In this document: one piece after another, positions 23,259-33,800 of the stretch
Layout of the letters: every line of letters starts with the position of its first letter
How positions within the stretch are numbered: position 1 is the first letter of the stretch
DNA from: Cerioporus squamosus
Taxonomy: Eukaryota; Basidiomycota; Agaricomycetes; Polyporales; Polyporaceae
Direction of reading: 5' to 3'
DNA length: 64,000 nt
Assembly: GCA_022592435.1 (NCBI GenBank)
Contig: JABYQS010000034.1
Span: forward strand, 1-64,000
Position numbers and translations under genes: made by a program
Notes under the pieces: model-generated
The model's input: only the letters and a program-made list of their open reading frames with translations
Database searches by the model: none
Told to the model about the DNA's origin: nothing

Positions 23259-24194
23259 ATGAACAACCTAGCCGTGTCTGCTGGCAGAAAGCTCTTCGAG
23301 CGCAACCTCAAGGACTACGAGCCTCAAGACCCGCTTTATGAAACATACACGGACAAGAAGGGGCGGCAGCGCAGGCGCAAGGTTGGTGGCGGCGGAACTC
23401 GGTGAAAGGCGCGTATTTGCTAAACTGCGTATGGTTGCAGAGGGAGACACCCCCCGGGCTGTCTGCGCGCGATGCCAAGATCCTGAAGTCTGTGCAGAGG
23501 CGGGCGCATTATCTGGACAAAGGGTTCCGCTTCTGTGGCATGCGGTTTGGATGGACGTTCTTGATTGGTGAGTCCTGCTTGCACTTCCTGCCTGCGTTCT
23601 TCGGTCTGAACTCCTCTCGTAGGAATCATCCCTGGTGCTGGAGATGTTGCTGATGCCGCGCTAAACTATCTCCTCGTCGTTCGCAAGGCGAAGCAAGCTG
23701 AGTAAGTCCCGCCACAGTCTCCTTGGGACATCCGACATCCATTGACTGGAGCGTATAGGATTCCTGGTTGGCTGTTGCGCCAGATGCTCCTCAATAACGC
23801 CGTCTCGGCCGCAGTCGGTCTCGTGCCTTTCATCGGCGACGTCATCCTCGCCATGTACAAGGCCAACTCCCGCAACGCTGCGCTCCTCGAGGAGTTCCTG
23901 CGGATTCGCGGGGATGAGTACCTCAAGGCCGCGCAACACCGCGTGGAGGACCCTGGAACCGTCCGACCGGGTGCGGGGCGCGAGCCGGAGGAGGTCGTGC
24001 CCGGCAAGAAGCCCGATCGCAGCCAGAGCGGTCTCAGCACTGCGACTGGCTGGTTCAGGAAGGGGAGCAAGGGCGGCAAGAAGGGTAAGCAGCAGACCGC
24101 TGCTGCCAGCACCTCGCCGGTCCCCTCGCCCGAGCGCGGACGTTTCATTGAAGATGTACCTCCCACCGCTGCTGGGGGCAGCAAGCAGGGATAG
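23259..24194 (+). CDS. DUF4112 domain protein
   Basis: Starts at 23259 with MNNLAVSAGRKLFERNLKDY and TYTDKKGRQRRRK. Four exons follow. The central DUF4112 region has two hydrophobic hairpins with the family's Gly-Asp turns: FRFCGMRFGWTFLIG, IIPGAGDVADAALNYLLVVR and AVSAAVGLVPFIGDVILAMY, then KANSRNAALLEEFLRIR. The C-terminal third is polar, basic and probably disordered (KGSKGGKKGKQQ), ending GGSKQG at 24192-24194. DUF4112 proteins are predicted to be membrane-associated. Their function is unknown in fungi, and some are labelled PH-domain proteins in databases. Exon joins are clean, for example the donor after RRRK and the acceptor TTGCAG before REMPP-like sequence (here RETPPGLSARD). Confidence 0.87.
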
Positions 24195-24463
24195 ATGTTC
24201 GCTCATATAGGACACGACAACCATGACCAAGGACCTATCTCGAGGACTCGGAACGTTCCTAGTGTACGGTGTAGGATACCCCTCTTGCGACGTCGACCAT
24301 TGCTTATGATCTTAGTGTAGTGCGGTTACATACCTTTAATATGATATCCTCCTGATCGTTGATATGCAGGCCGTGTCACCCCATGTACAATGGCAGCGAT
24401 ATATGGTTTGCGAACGCCAGGTTCATGCGTCATGACAGTTCGATACACAGTGAGCTTGTGAGG

Positions 24464-25224
24464 TTACACAGCAGCGGTCTCAAAGTAGTACTGCTCCACA
24501 TAAACGTTATCCTTCACGTCGACGTCAATATCCATGTTCATGATGCCGAGGCCCACGGGGCCACGGAAGTAGTCGTCCGCCCAGACGGGCGCACCCGGCG
24601 TCCGGCGGAGGTTGGGCGGGAAGACGTGGCGGGGAGTGAGCGCGGGATCGCCGTTCGTGACGAAGCTGTGTCCGCGGCCGGTCGTGTCGCGCGCGGAGCC
24701 ATACCGGGGGCTGCTCTGGACGAGGCGCGGTCGCGCCGCAGGGGCAGCGGAGCCGAAGGTAGGCGTGGGTAGGAGGCTCGGAGACGGGGCGTCGGGGAAG
24801 TACTGTCCGGACTGCCCGGTGGGGACGGGGAGCGGGAGGGCTGCGCACATGCCGGGAGACTCGGGGCGTCGTCCGTATCCGTCGTGGTGGCCGCAGTGGC
24901 AGTAGAAGGGGTGGAGGGGTACGAGAGTGAGTATTGCGTGGAAGGCGTAGAGGCCCCGCTCGAGGGGTATGAGCCTGCGACGGCGCGGTTGCTGCGCTGC
25001 GTGACGCTGGAGGGAAGGCCGTGGCCAAGCGACGCGCGGAGTCGGCGGTGATGGGTGCGGATTTGGGCACGCAGAAGGACGACCTCGAGGTCGGCCTTGT
25101 TGGGGCGGCGGGTGGGTTGCGCGGCCTTGACGGTCGACGTCAAGGAGGGCGCGGGGATAAAGGTGGCAGTGATGCCTGGACCAGCCAGGTTGAATGCGGA
25201 AGAGCGAACAAAGGTGGTGGTCAT
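24464..25224 (-). CDS. Small hypothetical protein, apparent frame break
   Basis: The start at 25224 encodes MTTTFVRSSAFNLAGPGITA and a basic helical stretch, NKADLEVVLLRAQIRTHHRR, then Ser/Thr-rich sequence to about TTTDTDDAP. The original frame then turns into Arg/Pro/Ser-rich noise, while a frame one base away reads sensibly to the stop at 24464: RRTPGAPVWADDYFRGPVGL then MNMDIDVDVKDNVYVEQYYF. No plausible intron of normal length joins them, so either one base is missing in the C-rich tract around 24835-24885 or the gene is broken. No domain is recognised. Three overlapping frames exist over this GC-rich stretch. I prefer this pairing because its C-terminus is compositionally protein-like and ends at the only stop with a non-repetitive approach. 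Confidence 0.5.
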
Positions 25225-25527
25225 GATGGTTAAGTGGTAAGAGGTGTGAGTGCGCTAAGAAGCTAATGCAAGTGTGAGCTGGTGTGTGGATGTGAGATGT
25301 GTTCGGTGATGGGGACTTGAAGTGCTGGGGGCTCTCCTCTTATGCTGTTGAGCGAACATCCGACGGTGAATAAGGGGTAAGTAACGCTGTGAGTGAGCCG
25401 ATGCTGCATCCGCACTTACCGACCTACAGTACTCTACCCGCGGCAGCCACCGTACAGCTGTCGCTGTAGTCTGGTCGCGACTAGTTGCGCATATGGTTCA
25501 TGCGAAGGGAAGTTTGTGCTCGTCTCG
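25225..25527. other. Promoter side of the small hypothetical gene; nothing else seen
   Basis: This 300-base stretch upstream of the start at 25224 is mixed sequence with no recognisable gene. Confidence 0.4.
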
Positions 25528-26676
25528 GTCCCGTTTCGAATCGGCCTACCCATCGCATCAGGGAAAACCTCCCGCACTAATCGCCTCTAATCGACCATAA
25601 TTATGGTAATTATGGACGATTAGTCCATTATGCTAAAACTCGAGGTCCCTTTATAATGAGTGACGTTATCAGGCAATTAGAAGGTGGTTAGACGTACCCG
25701 TAGCCTTGCATACTTGCTGCTATCTTGTCTTTGGCACGAGCAATGTGTGGTATGAAGGTGCATAAACAGCATTTTTATTCGCATTCAACATACGTACACC
25801 ACACTACATACAAGTACATGTAGTCGCAAAGGGCAGGTAGCTAGCAGATGCGGTAGATACGCCTAGGTCAGAACACAAGGGATATGGAGAATGGCAGACA
25901 GGGCGGCTTCACAAAGTGACATGGTATGGTACATGACTAGTTCACGCGGTAGAGAACAATACTGGACGAACGAATTGACTTACCACATGGAGACCTGTAC
26001 CATGGTGTGGCTGTCGGTTGGAGACATGGCCATGTCAGTACTTCGGCCATACCATGTCCATGGCGGGGAAGACTTACCGCATTTCCACGCATGTCCAGGA
26101 AGCCGCCGAGGTATCCCAAGTCCGAATGAACCCAGTAGAGCCAGACCAAGAAACAGAGAGCTCCTGCAGAAGCAACAGACTAGCCACCACAGTGATTACA
26201 GAGATGACATACGAGCACAAGAGCGTAGAACCCAGCAAGAAGTCCAAAGGCAGAGCTAGGCAGAGCTGCCAGGAGGTGGCTGTAGACGAGAGAGCCTGGC
26301 GTCGAGCTGGCAAGCGAAGGAATTTTCGCGGGCGCTTCCTCGTGCGGGACTTGCCGGGACAGTTCAGGGCAGGGCATCTTGCACTTCGTCGAGAAAGTTG
26401 GGTTGCCTTGGACGCTGCATCTGGTCAACTACCGGCATGCCAGTACGTCTTCAGGCTCCAAACTATGTCTTGCGACTAGTTCCGACCACCGTGACTTGCA
26501 GGGACTTCAAAACTGCCGTAAGTCGGCATGCGTACAGATTAGTTGACATTAGTGCGATTATCTCGAGCAAACCACTAATTTAGCACTAATTATGAGGGGG
26601 AGTTTTTCCTGATGCGCCTGCAACTTGACTGTGCAACCCGACGAAGACCTGTAGTCTGATTTGAATCGGGACCATG
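25528..26676. mobile_element. Decayed element with degenerate inverted ends (candidate)
   Basis: Left end GGTCCCGTTTCGAATC near 25529 pairs with the inverted copy ending at about 26672 (GATTTGAATCGGGACC). Further in, CGCATCAGGGAAAACCTCCC at 25552-25571 pairs with the inverted GGGGGAGTTTTTCCTGATGC at 26595-26614. Both arms continue into A/T-rich sequence with CTAAT and CTCGAG motifs. The arms differ at about a quarter of positions and one contains an extra 30 bases or so. I find no target duplication. The interior has only short frames, so this looks like an old, non-autonomous insertion. The pairing could be partly chance in A/T-rich sequence. Confidence 0.4.
25587..25623. repeat. Near-perfect A/T-rich palindrome
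   Basis: CTAATCGACCATAATTA on the left arm mirrors TAATTATGGACGATTAG on the right with one mismatch and a short centre, giving a 37-base hairpin-capable sequence inside the left arm of the decayed element. Confidence 0.6.
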
Positions 26677-27490
26677 TCGATGGGGATGGGCATAGCCGGT
26701 ATGACGACGATGAGCAGTCCGATTCAAAATAGCCTTGTGGTCCTTGGTGTCATGAGTGAGGGTTCAAGCTGGCGGCACTGGCAGTATGGAAGAGACCGTG
26801 AGCGCCTAGGTTTCTGGGCTAACCACACGCTGAGCTTGGACGGCAAGAGTATGTGTGGTCTGTTAAATGGCCTACTGCGTAGCATTCATCAGACGTCTGG
26901 ATGCCGATGCATATTTTAGTCATGACTCTACATACCAGTTGTACTGTTATTCGGACGTCCTGTCTGCTATGTATCAGTTCGAAGACGCAGAGGGAATCGC
27001 CGCCACCTTGCGGCCGACTATCTGTGAGCGCACACGAAGACAGAGGAAAAATGTCGGATCCAAACGCACCTACAGATCTGCGCAAACCCCACCTCGGCCT
27101 CCTCCCCCTACGGCAGTGAACTTCTCACATTCTCCTATATGTAATATGGGTACTCCGAATCGTACAGATAAATTACACGTATGTTACAGGTAGCATGTAC
27201 AGTCCCGGGGATCCGCGATCCGTTGGTATCATGTACGTAGCAGAGCGAACTTCTTCCGAGAGAACATCATCGCAGCACAAGTACTACTGTGTGCGGGTAA
27301 CGTGGCAAAGCATCTCGAACAGTCATAGTCATAGCAGGTTCATAGCATCGGCGACGCACCATAGGCGGTCCGGCAGAGCAGAATCAGAACCTCCGACCCA
27401 TATATCACCCGGTATCAAGGAGGGCGAGAAGACGTTGTAGTAGCCCGGGAGTCCTCACCGAGAGCCGTGGCCTGAGCGCCCCCTCTCTCG
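26677..27490. other. Intergenic, nothing recognised
   Basis: About 800 bases with only short frames on either strand. It should include the 3' end of the coiled-coil gene whose stop is at 27491. Confidence 0.4.
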
Positions 27491-29209
27491 TCATCCACGC
27501 TCTATCACATCCATCGCGGAGTCTAGCAAGACCTTCGGCAGAAGGAGCATCCTGCTCTCGAACGCATCCCCTTCCGCACCAGTCTCCGGGAAGCCACTGT
27601 TCCGCGCATCTCGCCTGGTCATGCACCGAAGCCCAAGCTCCGTCGTGCAGAGGACCCTCCCGGAGTCGGGTGTGCCATTCGCCCGCCCGTTCCCGTTCGT
27701 CAGCGTACCGTTGCCGTTCGCATGGCCGTTGGTATGACTGTAGTGACCGTCTGTGAAGGTGGAGAGCTGGGTCGCGTGGTCGTCGCCCTCGTACTCGCCT
27801 TCCCGCATCTTGTTCAGCATGCGCCCGGGCTCGAACGGCACCCCGCCGTCGACGATGAGGACCTCGAAGGTGGTGGACAAGATCTCCTCACGGGTTACGC
27901 GGGCTAGCTTGTACACGGCCTCAGCAATTCGTCGCAGTGTCGCGTTCAGAGAAGAGTCGGACGGCGTTGGGGCGTTGCTTGAGCCGCACAGAGCGAAAAC
28001 GGCTGTCGACCAGCGGAACATGGTGGTGACGAGTTCTGTGATGGCGTAGTCTTCTAGGCCGGGGTAGAGCATACGTATTGAACGGTGAGTAAGGGCGCGC
28101 CACCTCGATGAGGTCGCTTGTGGCTCTGAAGACGTAAATCGAGGTTACTCAAAAAGGGATACTCATGCGTGGAAGCACGGCGACGTACCAGAAGTCTGCA
28201 TGTGAACAAGTATACGCGAGAGGAGTGCGTCTAGTTTGGAGGGAAAGCCAACACAGAATAAAGATAGTGAGCGAGCACAGCAAGTGGCGATGCTCGCCTG
28301 CAAAGCAAGCTGGACAAGGATGGGGTCTTGGGTATGATCGCGAAGTGCGAGGATGCGAGAGAGAGCTGGGCCAAGCCATGGTGTGGAGTTCTCTTGGTCC
28401 GGAGTGACCTTTGTCTTCATGCGTTTCGCGAAAGAGCAGGACTCCGTGGCGGCGGCGGCGAACTGGTTGATCTCGGCGTTGAGGTCGTCCACCGCTTGGA
28501 TTATTTGCGCGCCAGACCAGCTGTCTGTCTTTGTCAAAAAGACATCGAGACTGCGTGTACGCGCAAAGTGTTCGGCCTCGAGGGTCATCGACGGTCCGAC
28601 GGGTAAAGGGGGCACCTCGTCCGAGCGGCGCGCCATCCGTCTGCTCCTGCTCCTGTCCCGATGTCTCTGGTGCCGGCCGTTCCCCATATCGTCCCCTCCT
28701 CCACCATGCGTCCTCTCTCTGCTGATACTTCTGCTCTTCGCCCGTACCTCGTCGCGCTCGGCGATGGCTCGATCGCGCTCCGCCCGAAGGATCTCAATTT
28801 CGCGGTCCTTCATGCGCAACGCATCCTGCATCTCGCGGAGCGTCCTCTCCAGCGCCTTGTACCGCTCCGCGAGCTTCATGAGCTCGGTCTGGACGTGCGT
28901 CCGTGCAGCGTCGCGGTGCGCCAGCACGTTATCGAGTGTGAGGGAGAGTGAAGAGTGCGGGGGCGTGCGGGCAGACGCGGGCGCGGTGCGGTAGCCGGGT
29001 GGTGGATGAGTGTTGCGTTCGCGGCGCTCGGCGGTGGCCAACTTCAGGCGGAGAGCGCTGCACTCACGTGTGAGCTTGGCGATGGGGTCAAGGACCGGCG
29101 TGAGCTCGTCTGGGTCGAACCTGGTCTGGAGACGAGGAGGTGCGGCGACGGGGCCACGGAGCGTGTAGAACTCGACGGTGCTGTCTGTAGATACCTGGAG
29201 ACGCATCAT
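27491..29209 (-). CDS. Hypothetical coiled-coil protein with basic RS-like segment
   Basis: The main exon (28163-29209 frame) reads TRFDPDELTPVLDPIAKLTR, a long coiled coil (ELMKLAERYKALERTLREMQ, MKDREIEILRAERDRAIAER), then an Arg/Ser-rich basic stretch (RDRSRSRRMARRSDE) and a helical domain, SWSGAQIIQAVDDLNAEINQ. An intron at about 28134-28189 joins HMQTSE to PQATSSRWRALTHRSI and MLYPGLEDYAITELVTTMFR. The C-terminal part is Asn/Gly-rich (HTNGHANGNGTLTNGNGRA). The true N-terminus is upstream: minus-strand sequence around 29245-29325 reads FRSWFHTAYHDLCKPAFISL then FIGLD, and a GTGAGT...ACAG intron joins it cleanly to STVEFYTLRGP. The first exon's start was not resolved because a stop lies just before it, so the start given is only the internal ATG. 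No known domain is recognised. The basic RS-like stretch hints at the nucleus. Confidence 0.65.
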
Positions 29210-29329
29210 GAGGGGTCAGTGGGGAACAGAGGACATCTGACTCACGAATCAAGGCCTATAAAGAGCGAGATAAACGCAGGTTTGCAAAGGTCGTGGTAGG
29301 CGGTGTGGAACCAGCTTCTGAACACGTTG

Positions 29330-30868
29330 CGGCATGAAGTCGGAGATCATAAACGCGTGCCCTCTCGGCGGCTGTGGACATCGCGCTTTGCCTTTCGACG
29401 CTCACCATCGCCACTGATCTTGCTTGTATCATAGTCTAGCACTGTCTGGACCACTGCAGCTTTCTGTACGAGGTCTCCAACCCTTGGTGCTGTAAATGCG
29501 GAGACATCATTGGTATCGTACCCTGACGTCGCGATGCAAGCAAGCTCTCGCTGACGGCATTGTCATCTGTCGTACGCAGGCCTTCCGGATCTTGTGGACT
29601 GTGACCAAGAAGCTTGCAAGTAGCGGCCTAGAAGCGACAATGAACGTGTGAAGGCTTCAGGAGGACGCTGCCAGACTGTGACCGCTAGAGGAGGATCTCA
29701 GGTATACCGAGCTCACATAGAAAGGAATGTATTCTGCTATATTCTCCTGTGAGTAAGGACTTTTGATACCTCCTGCATTCCCGTAGTCCTATGGTTGTGG
29801 GCCTTGTGGCACACAGTACTGGGACGTATGCATGACCTTCGCTGTACCGCTCGTCAGCAGGATGAATTGCGCTCAGTGACACTTGGATCGATGGTGCAGG
29901 CAATCCTCAGGCCTCAAGCATGTGGACATGTAACATGAATAGACACGAGCATACATAATCTACACCACGACGTTATTGATCTAAGTGTGCACACACCGAT
30001 ATCGTCCTACTTTGCTACCTCTTCAATCAGGACGATATGTATATATATGCACGAAACTTCACACAAAGATGCACTTCCTCCCAACCTGGTACCCCTTCCT
30101 CGTCATAACCCCGCGTTCGCGGCTCGCGTCGGAACGAGTATCAGTAACGGAGAATTCTCTCCATGGATCAGAGGAGTCGCGTGCGGGCCTCGAGCTGGTC
30201 GCTGCACATGCACACCGATGATCACTACGGCGCCGCGCCCTAATACGACCATCGCTGAGCCGATGCTGTGGCGTACATCCAGTCTATAACAGTCGAAGTC
30301 TTCAAGTTGCTGCGGCATCAGCTGCAGGGGGTTATCCTCGGCTTCTGGGAGTCTCAAAGCCGCCACTGTAAGGTCATATCTAGCGATATATTGACCGTCA
30401 AGACTGTCGCCGACTTGAGCTTCTCGACACGCTTCGCGCCAAGGACCGGTCTTCCGGCAGTGAAACGCGTCCTAGCTGCACCCATGCGATATTGCTCCGT
30501 GACGTCCATAAACTAGGATCGCCGCCGTTCGTCCTATGTAAGATGTCTTCCACGATGGTGGACAATCGGTGGCCAGACTGAAGTGTCTGAAATGCCGGTA
30601 CCGTTACGCGTGCACATTGGGCGCCACGCCACAACCGCGTTGTAGAGGCGTGTTTCCTCGTGTTTCTTACGTAAGCACAGCGGTTGGGCGACTATCGCAG
30701 AATGGACATCTCTGCGCGCACGCCGTGGAAGGAGAACATCAATGGCCTCGTGGCGATCTCTTTCTCTCTTCTCGCCCTCCGGGGTGTCCATATAACCTCA
30801 CTTCTCTATCGGCTTTGGCCTATCTATCATCTTCACCTCTCCCCGACCGCGATAAGTCACCGCGCACC
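29330..30868. other. Intergenic, no gene seen
   Basis: About 1.5 kb with stop-rich frames and no motif. It may include the unresolved first exon of the coiled-coil gene on the left and the Hsp70 promoter on the right. Confidence 0.4.
30791..30795 (+). promoter_or_regulatory. Likely TATA box of the Hsp70-like gene
   Basis: CATATAACC with TATAA at this position, 74 bases before the start at 30869 and followed by a pyrimidine-rich leader. No clear heat-shock element (repeated GAANNTTC) was noticed. Confidence 0.4.
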
Positions 30869-33800
30869 ATGAAGCCTGCGTCTGGTACCCGCAAGCCCTA
30901 CATCGGCAACACTCGCAGTCTCGTCCTCGCGCTCGACGTCGGGACGACGTTCAGCGGAGTGTCCTATGCCATCCTCGAGCCTGGAGAAGTTCCCAAGATC
31001 CACGGAGTCACTCGGTGAGTGCTCCCGCGCTATAACACATCATCGTCCGTGCTCATTTCATGAACAAAAGATTTCCGGGACAGGAACATGTTGCGGGCAA
31101 CTCCAAGATACCCTCTATCATGTACTACGACCAGAACGGAGAGCTGAAAGCTGCTGGCGCGGAGGCGGAGAGTGCCTCCACGGTGGCGTTGGCTGAGGAC
31201 GAGGGCTGGACGAGGGCCGAGCTGTACGTCCGCATGGAGTTCCTATTGTTCTCTTGCTCACATGTGTGCAGGTTTAAGCTGCGGTTACGACCGAAGACGA
31301 TGAAGCTCAAGATGAATGGCATGCGTCTTGCCCCCTTCCGCACGGGAAGACAGCCGTAGACGTCTTCGGCGACTTCCTCTCGTACCTCTTCCGCTGCACG
31401 CGCTCCTTCATCATCGACACACACGCGAACGGACATGCGCTCTGGCGCGCAGTAGAGAACGACATCCAGTTTGTCCTCAGCCATCCGAACGGCTGGGAGG
31501 GCGCACAGCAATCGAAGATGCGGAGGGCCGCAGCGTATGGCGGCTTGATACCTGACACGGATGAAGGGAGGGCGCGGATACGCTTTGTGACGGAGGGCGA
31601 GGCGAGTCTGCACGCATGTGTTCTGAATGGGCTCGCCGCCGATGTGTTGTCTGTAAGTGTGGTCTTCCTTGCCATCGTAAGCCGCGCTAACTCCACTAGA
31701 ATCCGTCTGGTCACGGATTCATCGTGGCGGATGCCGGTGGAGGCACACTAGACATCAGTTCCTATGCCATACGTGGTACATCTCCACTTGTTATTGAGGA
31801 GATAGCACCTCCGGACTGTAAGTCATGTTGTATCACGCGTCCTTGGGTGATGCTAATTACAGCTCCAGGCGTTTTCGCTGGTTCCGTATTCGTCAGTCGG
31901 AGAGCGCGCGCATTCCTTGAAGGTACGCCTGTCTTGGATATGTTCGGCGGACGAGTTGAGGCCAACTTGCATGATAGAGAAGCTCAAGAACTCCAAGTAT
32001 GGCACCTCCGACTCGCTCGACCATATCACGAAGCGCTTCGACGAGACGACCAAGCGGTTGTTCCGTGACAGTAAGGAGTTGCAGTTTGTCCCCTTTGGAT
32101 CGCCTCTAGACAAAGACTTGAGTGTCGGCATCCGTGGCGGGCAACTGAAGCTCACTGGGTGAGTTCTACAATGGAGTCCGGTGGACAGGAATACTAACGG
32201 AACACCTCAGAGCGGAAGTCGCTGCGCTCTTCGAACCTTCGATCGAGTCTGCCGTCCTGTCCATCAAGTCCCAAATAGACTCGTCTGGCGGCGCCGTCAA
32301 GTCAGTGTGGCTCGTAGGAGGATTCGCGGCCAGCCCCTGGCTTTTCAGCCAACTGCAAGAACGCCTGTCCCGCTACCGCGTAACGGTCAGCAGACCAGAT
32401 ACACAAACGTGCGTACGTCCGAACGCCCCTGGAGCGCTGAGCTAACACGGTCACTCCAGCTCGAAGGCTGTCGCAGACGGTGCGATCGGCTTCTACTGCG
32501 ACCACCACGTCTCCGCACGTGTCTCCAAGTTCATGTACGGCGTGGAGTACCTGCGTGAGTTTGACCCGAAGGACGAAGAGCACATAGCGCGCAAGCATCG
32601 GCTGTTCGAGATGCCCTCCGGACCGAAGTTGCTTCCTGACGCCTTCGACTGCATTCTCGCCCGCGGCGTCAAGGTGAAGGAGTCGAACGTGTTCAGCAGG
32701 AAGTACTGCACGGAGGTCACGAACCTGTCGACGCTGTCGGTGTTCGAGGTCGAGATCTGGTGCTACCGTGGCGGAGACACGATCCCGAAGTGGATACACA
32801 GGTCGTCGGAGGTATTCTCGACCCTTTGCTACGTGCGCGCAGACTTGTCGCCCCTGGCGGGCAGTGCGCAGGCGAAGTCGGGTCGGGGTGGCAAGACGTA
32901 CTGGACGATCGTCTTCAGCATCGAGATACACTTCGGTTTGACGGAGTTCAAGGCCCGTATCAAGTGGATTGACAACGTACGTTATACATCTACTCGCGTG
33001 TTCATCTTCAACTGACATCCTGCTTGTCAACACAGGGCAAGACGAGATAGTATGTTTGCCCTCAATAGACTTCCTCGTAGGGTACTAACACTGACATGTA
33101 CTTCACAGCGGCCCTGCTTCCATCGTCTACAACGAGAGTGGACACCGTGCAGAGGAAGACGAGCCTGATAGCTCACCGGAGGACAACGTCACCGTTCTTT
33201 CCTCTCCCTCCGACCGTGGCCCTTCACGCTCCGTATCCCAGCCTCCGTCCCGCGATCCTAGCATGCGCAGTGGGCGGCCATCGGCGCACGCCTCCCCGCG
33301 CCTGCCTATAGCAGAGCCCCCAGTCGTAAGCTCTCGAGGTTTCGAGGTGGAACGCACTCGTACGACATCCACGTCGTCCGGTCACTCGAAGGGCAAGTCG
33401 CGCGACATCTCGGCGAGCGGCGTCCAGACCCCTCGCTCAGGCCCGCCTATGCCAGAGCCGATGCGTCCTGGCGACCGCTCCATGAACGTGTCCGGCCGTT
33501 CCGCCGAGTCTGGTCGGAGCGGCAGCACCCGCCTCGGAGAACAGCTCAACTCCGTCTGGGGCGCTAACGCGCCGGGCGTGTCTTCCCCGCTGGCGGAGAA
33601 CCCGCCGTACAACGCGTACTCGCATGCGCCATCGCGTCATGAGTCGATCCCACCGGCCGCGCAAGAGCAGTATGCTCCGCCCCCCTTGTCGAAGCAGCCG
33701 ACCCCTCCCACCATTTCCAGCATGCAGACGCCAATCGTAACACCTCCACCTTTGGGCCCGATGGAGCCACCAGTGCCTCGACCTCCATCCGAGCTCTCAT

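Noticed and set aside
24525..25070. 181-codon minus frame over the small hypothetical gene
   Set aside because: Arg/Pro/Ser-rich third frame of a GC-rich stretch. The other two frames give a better protein when joined.
31125..31714. Minus-strand frames opposite the Hsp70-like gene
   Set aside because: They are shadows of the plus-strand exons, which carry the ATPase motifs.
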